A DNA stretch of 64,000 bases from Sequoia sempervirens (taxonomy: Eukaryota > Streptophyta > Pinopsida > Cupressales > Cupressaceae), in contig VDFB02018446.1 of NCBI GenBank assembly GCA_007258455.2, positions 1-64,000 of the forward strand, given 5' to 3'. The position numbers were made by a program, and so were the translations under genes. The notes beneath the pieces were generated by a model. The model was not told where the DNA came from, ran no database searches, and saw only the letters and a list, made by a program, of their open reading frames with translations. Below are positions 35,383 to 46,755 of the stretch, piece after piece; the stretch's first letter is position 1, and every line of letters begins with the position of its first letter.

Positions 35383-37272
35383 TGGTATCAAAGCCTTGAT
35401 TTGCAACCCCTTCTCAGATTTTTTAGAAAATCATTGCAGGGTTTGTTCAGGATTCCTCAAGTGTATCATGCCTTGAGTTCATCTATGCAAAATTTTGGAT
35501 CAGATCGGGCTTCACCATTGGATTCAGAGTGTTTGAAAAAGTCAGGATTGACTTTTATTTTGTAGATTTTGGCCATCATTTGTCAGATCTATGAGCGTTT
35601 CAGGCTGGGAGATTGTTTGCAAGTTCTGGAGGTAGCAGATTTTTGGAGTAGTTTGAGCACAAACGGAGGTCGCCGTCGCGTTCACAATAGCCAAAAAACC
35701 CTAAGAAAGCCCTTCATTTCATCGATTTCTGAGCAGTTGGTCTGGGAGGCAAAAAAAATTTTCCTGGGGGGTTGTACGGCCTCCCCAGCACACAGTCCAA
35801 GGCTCAAAAATTCAAAAAAATTCAAAAAATGTGCCTTTTTCGGGGTGAGTGTTGACGCCTCCATTTCAAACCAGGTCCGTCGCTCAGCGGCCACCGAGCC
35901 GCCAGCCACCATTTAGCACCACCCACCTCCGTCAACAAGCTCTGCCCCCTCCACCACTGCTCAGCTCATCTGCCAGCGAGCTCAGCCCTGCGGGCTCCTC
36001 TGCATTCTGCCTTGGTCACATGGAGGACCAAGGACCTCCCGCCCAGCCCCCACAGGCTGTGCTAAGCACCAGTGGTGGTCCTATTAAGGACCAGGCACTA
36101 TGCACCAGCCCGACCGGTCCCCTTAGCTCTACCAGTGGTCGTATGGGCGACCAGGAGCTGCGCTCCAAGCCCCAACCACCATCCCTTTAGTCCTACATGA
36201 GACTAGGGGCTCATTTTTTTAGCCCCCTGGGCGCCCTGCAACCCTTATTGGGCATATGTTTTGCATACGATCTTTGTTTTTCACAAACGAGATACCGTTG
36301 GAAAGCTGATTCTGACACTGATCCAGTGGTGTAGGTTTTGTTACCTGATTTTGTTCCAGATTTATTTTGTAGGCCTTTGAACTTAGATGTTGTTGTTTTC
36401 ACTCTAGAGGGCATATCTTTTGACTCGGTGATCCATTTTTCATCATTCTTGTGGCGTTGGAAAGTTGATTCAATCATCTACATAGATCTGAGGTCTATTT
36501 TATTTTTCTATTTATGAATGTTTGTATGCTCTCCTTTTATAGTCATTAGGTTATTGTAATAAATGAACTATGATAAAGTTCCATTCAGGGGGGTTTCTTG
36601 CATAATAAATCTGATTAGAGTGTGCATGCACTTTGATCTCCATATCCATCTTGATTTGATGATAGCTCACATGGGTTATTTGGTTTCCTAGTTTATTTTG
36701 GTCACATTTTTTGCTATTGCTTGACACATATCAGATTCATCAGTTCACACTTCAGTTGAGAGATTATGTTTCTTGATCCTCATTGGTTCAGATTCTTCTC
36801 AATTTGAGGGCCATCTTTTTATGGTTAATATTCCAGAGTCTTCATGGTACTCCTTCCCATGGAAGAGTTTCAGTCACAGTTTGGCATCGGCATCGAGATA
36901 CACAGTTTCCAGATTCTGTGATCATCTCATCTACTATTGCTTCACAGATTCTAGGGTTGTTCCAGTTTGTGAGTTTTCCAGTGTTCCGTGGCATTGGGTC
37001 TGCTGTCACATTATCATGATTCCTATTTTGGTTTCAATTGTAGACATAATTATCTTTCCTTGCTTGTTAGATTGTGGTTCTAGTGTTACTCCATAGTGGT
37101 CTTCCAATGCTTCTTTGCAACAATCATCTCATTATAGGGGGATTTTGTCCCACTGGGTTTTCCTTCTCTACCTCATTATTGCATTTGTAAATGAGTACCT
37201 AATCAGGCCTTTGTTGTTGGGACTCATATTTGCATAATAATCTGCTTCTCCCTAAGTTGCACTTATGGGGGG
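35383..37272 (+). other. TRIM-like internal unit 1
   Basis: Begins with TGGTATCAAAGCC. A GC-rich, Pro/Ala/Ser-coding patch lies at about 35850-36190 and contains a short frame, MEDQGPPAQPPQAVLSTSGG..., which is repeated with changes in unit 2. Whether it is translated is unknown. The remainder is non-coding. Compared with unit 2 it lacks about 40 bases near 36250. Confidence 0.7.
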
Positions 37273-37561
37273 TGTTGGTGTAATTAATATTTAATTACAC
37301 TTTACATAAGTTTACTTAGGTAATTATTTAATTCCTAGGTTAATTAGTTGTCATCCTTATCTTGTTGAGCTATCTTGTTGCTCAAGATAAGATTAGGGTT
37401 ATGCATATCTTGCTTTTATAAAGAAAATCATTATCATGTAATTATTAAGATTTTTGAATAATATTATGTTGCACATTCTTTTGCAACCTCTCTACTTTTT
37501 CGTTTTTCTCTTCTGTGGAAGGTGATTTTTCTAGTTTGCAATTAGATCTTGGTTTCTAACA
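37273..37561 (+). repeat. TRIM-like LTR 2 (central, shared)
   Basis: 289 bp, TGTTGGTGTAATT...CTAACA, followed by a perfect TGGTATCAGAGCC primer site. Confidence 0.92.
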
Positions 37562-39521
37562 TGGTATCAGAGCCTTTATTTGCAACCCCTTCTCAATTTT
37601 TTGAGAAAATCATTGTAGGGTTCGTTTGAGATTCCTCGAGGGTATCATTCCTTGAGTTCATCTAAGTGGAATTTTGGATCAGATCATGCTTCACCATTGG
37701 ATTCAGAGCATTGGAAAAAGTCAGGATTGACTTTTATTTTGTAGATTTTGGCCATCATTTGTCAGATCTGTGAGGGTTTTAGGCTGGGAGATTGTTTGCA
37801 AGTTCTATAGGTAGCAGATTTTTGGAGCAGTTGGAGCACAAACGGAGGTCACCATTGCATTAATAGTAGCCAAAGACCCTAAGAACGCCCTTCATTTCAT
37901 CAATTTCTGAGCAGTTGGTCTGAGAGGCAAAAAAATTTTGCCAGGGAGGCCATACGGCCTCCCCAACATGCAGTCCAAGGCTCAAAAATTCAAAAAAAAT
38001 TCAAAAAAAATTGCCTTTTTCGGGGTGAGTGCTGATGCCTCCATTTCAAACTAGGTCCATCACTCGGCGGTCACCGAGTAGCCACCACTGCACCATCACC
38101 GAGCCGCCAGCCACCGTTCAGCACCACCCACCTCCATCGGCAAGCTCTGCCCCTGCCACCACCGCTTAGCTCATCCGCCAGTGTGCCGCCAGCGAGCTCA
38201 GCCCCGCAAGCTCCTCTGCGGTCTACCTCAGTCACATGGAGGACCGGTGGCCTCCCGCCCAGCCCCCGCAGGCTGTGCTAAGTGCCAGCGGTGGTCCTAT
38301 TAAGGACCAAGCACTATGTGCCAGCCCGACCAGTCCCCTCAGCTCTACCGGTGGTCATATGGGTGACCAAGAGCTTCGTCCTAGTCCCCAACCACCAGCC
38401 CCCTTGTCCTACATGGGACCAGAGGCTCATTTTTTTTAGCCCCCTGGGTGCCCTGCAACCCTTATTGGGCATTCTGGAGCTATTTTCATGAAACTGGGCA
38501 TATGTTTTGCATACGATCTTCGTTTTTCACAAACGAGATACTGTTGGAAAGCTGATTCTGACGCCAATCTAGTGGTGTAGGTTTTTTTACCTGATTTTTC
38601 TCCAGATTTATTTTGCATGCCTTTGAACTCAGATGTTGTTGTTTTCACTCTAGAGGGCATATCTTTTGACTCGGTGATCCATTTTTTGTCATTCTTGCGG
38701 CATTGGAAAGCTGATTCAATCCTCTACACAGATCTGAGGTCTATTTTATTTTTATTTTTTTATGAATGTTTGTATGCTCTCCTTTTACAGTCTTCGAGTT
38801 ATTGTAATAAATGAACTATGATAAAGTTCCATTCAGGGGGTTTTCTTGCATAATAAATCTGATTAGAGTGTGCATGCACTTTGATCTCCATATCCATTTT
38901 GATTTGATGATAGCTCGCATGGGTTATTTGGTTTCCTAGTTTATTTTGGTCACATTTTTTGCTATTGCTTGAAACATATCAGATTCATTAGTTCACACTT
39001 CAGTTGAGAGATTATGTTTCTTGATCCTCATTGGTTTAGATTCTTCTTAGTTTGAGGGCCATCTTTTTATGGTTAATATTCCAGAGTCTTCATGGTACTC
39101 CTTCCCATGGAAGAGTTTCAGTCATAGTTTGGCATCAGCATCAAGATACACGGTTTCCAGATTCTGTCATCATCTCATCTACTGTTGCTTCACAGATTCC
39201 AGGGGGTGGTCCAGTTTGTGAGTTTTCCAGTGTTCCGTGGCATCGGGTTTGCTGTCACATTATCATGATTCCTGTTTTGGTTTCAGTTGTAGACATAAGT
39301 ATCTTTCCTTTCTTGTCAGATTGCGGTTCTAGTGTTACTCCATAGTGTTCTTTCAATGCTTCTTTGTAGTAGTCATCTCATTATAGGGGGATTTTGTCCC
39401 ATTGGGTTTTCCTTCTCTACCTCATTATTGCATTTGGAAATGAGTACCTGATCAGGCCTTTGTTGCTGGGACTCATATTTGCATAATAATCTGCTTCTCC
39501 CTAAGTTGCACTTATGGGGGG
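37562..39521 (+). other. TRIM-like internal unit 2
   Basis: Same layout as unit 1: primer site, GC-rich patch at about 38050-38440 with the frame MEDRWPPAQPPQAVLSASGG..., and an AT-rich remainder. The GC-rich patch is longer here by extra GCC/ACC-rich repeats. Small indels and many transitions separate the two units, so they are not a recent assembly duplication. Confidence 0.7.
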
Positions 39522-39811
39522 TGTTGGTGTAATTAATATTTAATTACACTTTACATAAGTTTACTTAGGTAATTATTTAATTCCTAGGTTAATTAGTTGT
39601 CATCCTTATCTTGTTGAGCTATCTTGTTGCTCAAGATAAGATCAGGGTTATGCATATCTTACTTTTATAAAGAAAATAATTATCATGTAATTATTAAAAT
39701 TATCGAATAATATTATGTTGCACATTCTTTTGCAACCACTCTACTTTTTTCATTTTTCTCTTCTATGGAAGGTGATTTTTCTGGTTTGTAATCAGATCTT
39801 GGTTTCTAACA
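39522..39811 (+). repeat. TRIM-like LTR 3
   Basis: 290 bp, ends CTAACA and is directly followed by the target duplication GATGA (39812-39816). Confidence 0.92.
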
Positions 39812-40746
39812 GATGAAGTAGGATGAATTTTTAATGAATGTTCTCTTGAGGTTTGGGGTGATGTCAGTGGGGAGGACTCCTATTTTTAGGTAGGTGAGTA
39901 TGTCATGGTACCAAGGATCACTGGGACCAACGATTTTGCATACGAACTCAAATTTTGGTACCTTGAAAGCTGGTATGAGAAGTTGCTCTACAAGGAATTC
40001 ACATTTACGAACATTCCATGGGATATCTAGCAATGATCTGATTGTAGCCATAGCATTAGTTGCTCTATTGTTTACCCTCAATATCTACTTAAATGTTATG
40101 TCGATGAAGAACTCCTTGAGATCCTCCACCAACTTTTTGTATGGGGTAATTTTATCATCCTTTGTTTGGTATTCATCATTGACTTGGTTGATAATCAGTT
40201 GTGAGTCCCCATAGACCTTGAGTGCCATGATTTTCCATTATACCACAACGTGAAGTCCTATGGAAAGAGCTTCGTACTCTACAATATTATTGGTGCAAAG
40301 GAAAGATAACCTGTATGATTTTGGGATACAATCCCCTTGTGGTGTGATGAAGAGGACTATTGCTCTTGACCCATGTTGTGTGTACGATCCATCAAAATAT
40401 ACCTTCCAATGGTTTGCAAAATTTAGTTTGAAAATAGACTCGTTTGGAAACTCAGATACTAGTGGGTTCCCAGCATATATAGGTGCTTCAACCAATTGAT
40501 CTGTGATTACCTATCCCTTGATGGCTTTCTATTCCACATATTCAATGTCATATTCTATCAAGATCATGACCCACTTAGCCATTCATCCTATGAGCATTGC
40601 CTTACAAAGTAGATACTTTAGGGGAACTATTTTGGCAATGATCTTGATCTAATGAGCCAACATGTAGTGCTTTATTTTTTTGTGATGCAAACAATACTAC
40701 AAGGCAAGCCTTCTCAATGAATGTGTAGTTTAGCTCATGTCCCACC
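39812..40746 (-). pseudogene. Gypsy RNase H and linker to integrase
   Basis: Minus strand. Reads HELNYTFIEKACLVVLFAS (end of the RT/RNase H connection), then WKVYFDGSYTQHGSRAIVLF, FLCTNNIVEYEALSIGLH, GDSQLIINQV and RVNNRATNAMA, the usual D, E, D and (R)xN-x-A-(D/N)-A landmarks; the last acidic residue is Asn here. The linker WYHDILTYLKIGVLP...SSYFI leads to the integrase and resumes at 35092 beyond the TRIM-like insertion. The upstream end is cut by element B at 40747. Confidence 0.83.
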
Positions 40747-41880
40747 TATTGGCATATGGCGTTGATGAGGTTGACTCTGGCTACTTGTGTTGTCATTGAT
40801 GGAAACTTGAGTCTACATTTTGATCCACAGTATTAGGAGCGCTTATACCAACAAAGAATCTAAGTCTCTGTATTCTACCGGCAGAGAAAGTAAACAACAG
40901 TACATCTAGTTGGTATGTTGATCTGATTACTTCTCCAGATCACTATTTTGGAGTGTGGATCCCCAAGGAAGTTTTCTTAGCTTGTACACTATTCTATTGA
41001 AGATTTTTTGTAGTTTTACATTGATCATAGTTCAATTTATGAGGTTTGGTGGCATGTTTTATGATCTATTTTTCATTGTAGTCGAAAGACTTGATGTGGT
41101 GGATTATGGATGTATGTGGAATAATTATTTTGCTATCTCCTATGTGTAGAACCTTGGTATGGTTCCTCTTTATAATTCTAGCTGGCTTATGATGGTACAC
41201 TTCATTTCTAATTACATATTTAAGGCCGACATGGCCGATATAAGCAAAGAATATTATATTTTGTTGAAAGGTTGACATGTATTGAATTCTTGGGTTAGCG
41301 GATATATAAGAAAGATCAGTAATTCACTTTGTGTGTGTGGCATGAAGAGAGACGAAGATGTGTGTGAAAAAGAACAGTTGATTGATCAAATATTGGTTGT
41401 ACTACTGAAGGGTTTTCAGTAGGAGAACATAACAAAGCAAAGAAGAAAAAAATTTAGTAGAAGGTCCAAAGTCAGATTGTGTGCTTCAGTGGAATTCAAA
41501 CCAGGCATTTGAAGATGTTATATTCTCAGTTCAAATTTTTTTGTAATCTATATTATAGTTGTATGGAAATGAGCCTCTCTTTTTGATCAGTGAACTCTGC
41601 GTAGTGCTCCTAAATGCAAGTGCATTCCCCTCTTTTATTTTACTTTTAACATAGTATAAATTTGTGGATTAATCTCCATTGTGGTTTTTCCCCTAACAAG
41701 GTTTCCACGTAAAAATATCTGGTTTTATGGTGATTATTGATGTGACTGCATGTTTTCATCTGTTATGTGTTGCTAGTATAAAGTTCTATTATTGGTGTTG
41801 ATGGTTGTTAGTTCTATTTTATAAATCAAAATCATTGAACACTTATTCACCCCCCCTCTCTATGTTCCTTGCATCCAACA
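40747..41880 (+). repeat. 5' LTR of element B
   Basis: About 1.13 kb, begins TATTGGCATATGG (second base mutated from G) and ends TTGCATCCAACA. A TATA-like GATATATAAG is at about 41299-41308. Highly similar to the 3' LTR, with scattered substitutions. Confidence 0.9.
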
Positions 41881-41942
41881 ATTGGTATTAGAGCAAGTTC
41901 CTCTTTGGAAGCTTAGCAGCTTGAGGTGAATCTTGAATTACT

Positions 41943-43131
41943 ATGGATGCTAGTGGTCTTCAACATCAACTGAGGGTGGCACTTGATGATCTTGATTAAT
42001 CTAAGGTAGAGGTCATGGAACTTAAGGAAAATCTTGTAGATGCCGAGAAATTCATTCAATCACTGAAGGGAAAGATAAATGAATCAAGGGAAAAGAGAAA
42101 GGAACTATGTGATTAGATGAAGCAAAAGGAAAAAAAAGGTCCAGATGATGTCCATTTAAATCAAACCCTAACAGAGATAATAGGAGAATGTGAGAAGTTG
42201 GCCAAGGACAATGCAGCTCTAAAACTTGAAATGGAATCTGTGGCAATGAAGTTTACTAAAGAGATTGAGCAAAGAAAGAAGAATGAGGAAAATCTGGCCC
42301 AGTCTCTGAGAGAAAAGTTTGAAGAATGTAGCATAATTAACAATAGATTTATCTAGTTGGAGATTGAACTACAACAATCTAGAAAAAATGAACGAGAGCT
42401 TGAGAGATAGATAGTTATTCTTGGTAATGAGCTTGCTACTACAAATGAACTCAAAGAAAAGTTCAAGATAAGTTCTACCAAGCTTGAAGAAATAACCAAA
42501 AGTTAGAAGGATATAAATAATAAGCGAGGTCTTCGATATGAGAAGGGAGAATGCTCTGGATTTGAATAGAAGAGTCTTGAAAAGAAGAAAAAAGGAAGAA
42601 GATATTTGGTAAGGCAACCTAATGCTCAAATATTTAATGGATATTGCTTTGTTTGTAATAAATTTGGACATCTGGCTTCTCAATGTAGAAGGAAGATAAA
42701 ACTCAGTACTCTATCATTTTCTAGTCAATGTTTCAAATGCAAGAAGTTTTGTCATAAGGCATTAGAATGCTAGAGTATAACTATCAGTACTAGTAACATT
42801 AAATGTTATACCTGTGGAAGATTTGGACATGTTGCTAATCAATGCAAGTCAAGAGGAAATCAATGGAATGGATGGTACAAGCAGAAAGGTCTGGTATGTT
42901 TTAATTGTAACAATCTTGGTCACATTACAGAGTTCTGCCAAAACAAAAACATGAATAAAAGAGGTCCAGTGTATCAAGGAAGAAATTCATAGAAAGACAA
43001 TAAAGGTAAAGAAAAAGTTTTTGTGGAAGAAATAAAAGATCAAATCAAGAAGACGTGGGTGAAGAAAAGTGAAACAGATGAAGGAAACAAATTTGTACTG
43101 GAAGATTCCTTCGGTAGCTCCTCTCGAAATT
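41943..43131 (+). pseudogene. Element B ORF1: coiled-coil, four-zinc-knuckle protein
   Basis: Start ATG at 41943 (MDASGLQHQL). A heptad-rich coiled coil occupies roughly residues 20-180, broken by several in-frame stops. Then come the block FKISSTKLEEITKS and four CCHC-type knuckles: CFVCNKFGHLASQC (about 42646), CFKCKKFCHKALEC (42729), CYTCGRFGHVANQC (42804) and CFNCNNLGHITEFC (42897). The lysine-rich tail ends at 43131. It fits a nucleic-acid-binding capsid-type protein; the number of knuckles is high for a plant gag. Same architecture as element A ORF1. Confidence 0.75.
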
Positions 43132-43727
43132 GATATCAGGCCAATGGCTTCGGGGGAGTTTTTCATGAAAATTATTCCACTCCCCCCCCCTGCGTGTATT
43201 GTTGGCATCAAATCTCTGGATGTCATCAGTCGTTGTGTTATCCATTGATGAAAGTATTTGCAATGATATGATGAATTGGTCAAAATGGTATAAGTCCGAA
43301 GTTGAATTCTTAGCTTGTTGTCTAAGTTTGGAGTGTAACCGGTACTTCTAGGTCAACACATTTATTGCGACAAAAAGTAAAGTTATAAAAGGGAACTTTG
43401 AACCCTATTTCGACACCAATCATTGAAGGAGAATAGTTCAAGAGTATTTTTCTGCAAAATTTCAAGGTGCGAAAGGTCATTCTAGTGGGAAATCTCCAGG
43501 TATTCCTATTAATCATTGATTTCACATCTATTTTGTAATCCATACAACTCTATTTGAAGTGGAACATGAAGGAAATCAAAGGTACCTTAACCCTAGATGA
43601 GTATAACAGCCAGAAGAATAGGGATGAAAGAAATTTTTTGTCACTCACCTATTTCAAAAAGCTTGATGGATCAAAGCACAAGAATTTGGATATATGGCAT
43701 GACTATCACCATTTCATCAATACATAA
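43132..43727 (+). other. Linker between element B ORFs
   Basis: Contains a poly-C run near 43180-43190 and possible coding remnants (TLDEYNSQKNRDERNFLSLT-like frame at about 43588-43650) that would extend ORF2 at its N-terminus, as element A ORF2 starts well before the shared ITK block. Confidence 0.4.
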
Positions 43728-44888
43728 GTGATTCAGTTTTTCCTGAACAAATTAGATGGTGATATTCTCAATTTGGATAAACCATATCAAATTACCAAGG
43801 ATGTAATCAGAAATTTAATGGGCCTATGCAATGTTGGTGATGTACCAAAGAAAATTTTGATTCAAAATGTGGAGGTTGAAGCCCTAACTGGAATAAGGGG
43901 AGTTCTGAGGGCTATGATAATTTCATCAATTAAAGATCCTTTGACAAGGTATGTGGCATATGGAATCTCATACAAAATTTATTTTAGGAACCAAGATGGA
44001 TCAACCTCAGCAGATGCTACATATATCACCCACAAAATGATAATTGAAAAGGAGGACTTTGATCTGTGCAGTCTGTTGAAGGAGCAATTGTTGGAGAATG
44101 TTCAATTAATGAAGGATAATGGCTACCAATTCAGGTTTGGTACTTTGGCAATATGTATCATGATGCACTTTCTAAACTATTTTCCATTGAAGGACAATGT
44201 AGTGTGGAGAGAGAATATACTAATTTGTAAGAAAATCTTCAATCATTACAATTCTTTTGAAAATTGTGAACAAGTGTATGACAATTTATTTAGAAAGGTA
44301 TTAGAGAGGTTTGGAGAAGGGGTTGTCCCTCTTCTGGAAAAAATAACTGAATTTGGATCATCTTCTAGAAAAGGAGAGAAAAAGCAGAAGAGAGAAAGAG
44401 ATACAGCCGGTGTCACTCCTCTAGCACCCAAGTCTACAAAGTATGAAGGAAAATGGAAAATTCAAGTGGTTGTGGATGTAAAAGGTGAAGTTTCTGAAGA
44501 ATGTATTCCAAAAGATCATCCGAAACTAGATGAACCGAAAATATTAATTGTTCAAGATAGTGATGAGGAAAATTCTCTGTTTAAGTCAAAGATTTTGCAA
44601 ATCATTCAGGGTGAGGATGGTATGCAAAATATATCTGGTATATGGCTGAATGGTCCATCTTATGAGAATGATTTAATTTTGAACTCTCTAGCAAGGTACT
44701 TAATTGATAACAATATTGAGTTGGTAAGTCTACAAAATGTTCTCCCAGAAGAACTGATTGAATGTGTTGAGATATCTATAGAGTCTGTGCCCCTGGAAAG
44801 GAAGGAAAAAGAAATGATTTCTCATTTAAAAATGCAATTTATATTGTCTCTTTGTAGATTGAAGAAGAAAATGAGTGAGCTGAGATAG
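43728..44888 (+). CDS. Element B ORF2, intact stretch of 386 codons, function unknown
   Basis: The longest uninterrupted non-repetitive frame in the window apart from the ORF at 61806-63101. The N-terminal half is globular-looking (ITKDVIRNLMGLC, then DPLTRYVAYGISYKIYF, then FRFGTLAICIMMHFLNYFPL), then a basic patch (GEKKQKRERD) and an acidic, coiled C-terminal part. It loosely recalls conserved plant transposon-associated proteins of unknown function, but I cannot name the family. Homologous to element A ORF2. The protein probably begins upstream and continues past the stop at 44888 to about 45335 (frames at 44901 and 45153). Confidence 0.65.
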   Translation: MIQFFLNKLDGDILNLDKPYQITKDVIRNLMGLCNVGDVPKKILIQNVEVEALTGIRGVLRAMIISSIKDPLTRYVAYGISYKIYFRNQDGSTSADATYITHKMIIEKEDFDLCSLLKEQLLENVQLMKDNGYQFRFGTLAICIMMHFLNYFPLKDNVVWRENILICKKIFNHYNSFENCEQVYDNLFRKVLERFGEGVVPLLEKITEFGSSSRKGEKKQKRERDTAGVTPLAPKSTKYEGKWKIQVVVDVKGEVSEECIPKDHPKLDEPKILIVQDSDEENSLFKSKILQIIQGEDGMQNISGIWLNGPSYENDLILNSLARYLIDNNIELVSLQNVLPEELIECVEISIESVPLERKEKEMISHLKMQFILSLCRLKKKMSELR

Positions 44889-44900
44889 TGCATTGATTCA

Positions 44901-45335
44901 GTGAATAAAGTCTTTAACTATTGTCTCAGGTGGCCTCAAGTGGCAGGAAAGTACAAGAATAAGCTTGAAGAGATTGAAAATCATCTTGTTAAGACTAGAC
45001 AAAATTACAATATGCTCTTGGATAAGAATGGAGATGTGGAGAAGAAAGTTTATGATTTAAAAATTGAGCATGCAAAGGTTCATATTGCTAAGAATGCTCT
45101 CATTAATGCTTTCTGGAAAGTCAAAGATATAACTAAAGGGAGATTAGAATAGATGATTGAGACTCTTAAATTAGGAGAGGAACTAGAAGCAACAATCACT
45201 ATTCCTGAGTCTCTTGTGCAAATAATCAACAAAACTTCAGAGAACAACAGTCTAATCATAGCCATTGGGATTACAGTGGATTCCTGGAAGAAATTCCTTT
45301 CAGAATTGAAAGCTAAGTATAAAATAATTTTTTGA
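44901..45335 (+). pseudogene. Element B ORF2, C-terminal continuation
   Basis: Two in-phase open pieces (44901-45152 and 45153-45335) separated by single stops: VFNYCLRWPQVAGKYKNKLE... coiled coil, then IINKTSENNSLIIAIGITVD and SWKKFLSELKAKYKIIF. Both halves are matched in element A at 13790-14400. Confidence 0.6.
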
Positions 45336-45479
45336 ATTTTCATAGCAATTGTCAAATTTTGATCAATTTTTGCATCAGTATTTGGGGAGAGAATGGAGTA
45401 AGAGATAATGCAATAAAATATTTCAAAGGAAAGGATAAGGAAAATAAGTGTAGAGCGGATGTAGTAGAGCTTTTTCATT

Positions 45480-45619
45480 GATGTCAAAGGGGGAGAGAAT
45501 GAAGTGAAAAATTTCCTGACATCCAAAGGGGGAGTAGTAGTTTTGGCTTTGATATGTTTTAGTTTTGACACTTAGTTAATTTTTCACTAAGTGTTTCCAT
45601 CAATGCCAAAAGGGGAGAT
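45480..45619 (+). other. Repeated polypurine tracts of element B
   Basis: Three purine tracts in phrases of the same form: ATGTCAAAGGGGGAGAGAA (about 45481-45499), CATCCAAAGGGGGAGTAG (about 45520-45537) and ATGCCAAAAGGGGAGAT just before the LTR. Multiple tracts of this type are described for SIRE-type Copia elements. Confidence 0.75.
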
Positions 45620-46755
45620 TGTTGGCATATGGATTTGATGAGGTTGAATTTGGCTACTTGTGTTGTCATTGATGGCAACTTCAGTCTATAATTTGATCCA
45701 CAGTATCAGGTGCACTTATACCAGTAGAGAATCTAAGTCTTTGTATTCTACTGGTAGAGAAAGTAAAGAATAGGGCATCCCGTTGGTATGCTGATCTGAT
45801 TACTTCTCCAGATCACTATTCTGGAGTTTGGATCCCCAAGGAATTTTTCTTAGCTCATACACTATTCTATTGAAGAATTTTTGTATTTTTACATTGATCA
45901 TAGTTCAAGTTATGAGGTTTGGTGGCATGTTTTATGATCTATGTTTCATTGTAGCTAACAGGCTTGATGTGGTGGATTGTGGATGTATGTGGAATAATTT
46001 TTTTTTCTATCTCCTATGTTTAGAACCTTGGTATGGGTCCTCTTTATAATTCTAGCTAACTTATGATGGTACGCTTCGTTTCTAATTAAATATTTAAGGC
46101 GGACATGGATGATATAAGAAAGTAATATTATATTTTGTTGAAAGACCGACATGTATTGAATTCTTGGGTTAGTGGATATATAAGGAAGATCAATAATTCA
46201 CTTTGTGTGTGTGGCATGAAGAGAGACGAAGATGTGTACGAAAAAGAATAGTTGATTGATCGAATATTGGCTGTACTACTGAAGGGTTTTCAACAAAGGA
46301 ACATAACAGAGCAGAGCATAACAGATTTGAGCAGAAGGTCCAATGTCAGATTGTGCACTTTAGTGGAATTAAATCCAGGGATTTGTAGATGCTATATTCT
46401 CAGTTCAATTTTTTTTGTAATCTATATTATAGTTGTATGGTAGTGAGCCTCTCTTTTTTATTAGTGAGCTCTACGTAGTGCACCTGAATGCAAGTGCATT
46501 CCCCTCTTTTATTTTACTTTTAATAGAGTAAAACTTTGTGGATTAATCTCTACCATGTTTTTTCCCCTAAAAGGGTTTCCACTTAAAAATATATGGTGTT
46601 ATGGTGATTATTGATGTGATTGCATGTTTTCATTTGTTATGTGTTGCTAATATAAAATTCAATTATTGGTGTTGATGGTTGTTAGTTTTGTTTTGTAAAT
46701 CAAAATCATTGAACATTGATTCACTCCCCCCTCTTAGTGTTCCTTGCATCCAACA
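45620..46755 (+). repeat. 3' LTR of element B
   Basis: 1136 bp, TGTTGGCATATGG...TTGCATCCAACA, followed by CCACC (46756-46760). Confidence 0.92.

Larger units (their letters stand above)
35093..39811 (+). mobile_element. TRIM/LARD-like LTR element with three LTRs (tandem dimer)
   Basis: Structure: LTR (35093-35382), internal 1 (35383-37272), LTR (37273-37561), internal 2 (37562-39521), LTR (39522-39811). GATGA precedes the first LTR and follows the third. After the first two LTRs comes TGGTATCA(A/G)AGCC, an initiator-Met primer site; a G-run (ATGGGGGG) precedes the second and third LTRs as polypurine tract. No gag or pol. Three LTRs with a single outer target duplication fit unequal recombination between two copies. 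It interrupts the integrase coding of the Gypsy element. Confidence 0.92.
40747..46755 (+). mobile_element. Element B: complete pol-less LTR retrotransposon
   Basis: 6.0 kb with LTRs 40747-41880 and 45620-46755, the 5-bp target duplication CCACC on both sides, an initiator-Met primer site (TTGGTATTAGAGCAAG at 41882) and a polypurine tract (CAAAAGGGGAGAT) at 45608-45619. It carries two ORFs: ORF1 with coiled coil and four zinc knuckles, and ORF2 of unknown function. No protease, RT, RNase H or integrase, so it must depend on enzymes in trans. It is inserted in the RNase H coding of the Gypsy element. LTR ends, primer site and repeated purine tracts resemble SIRE-type Copia elements (inference). 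Confidence 0.9.

Noticed and set aside
36773..39345. Similar 80-107-codon frames in both TRIM-like internal units
   Set aside because: Their resemblance follows from the repeat itself; the frames differ in length and neither carries a recognisable motif.
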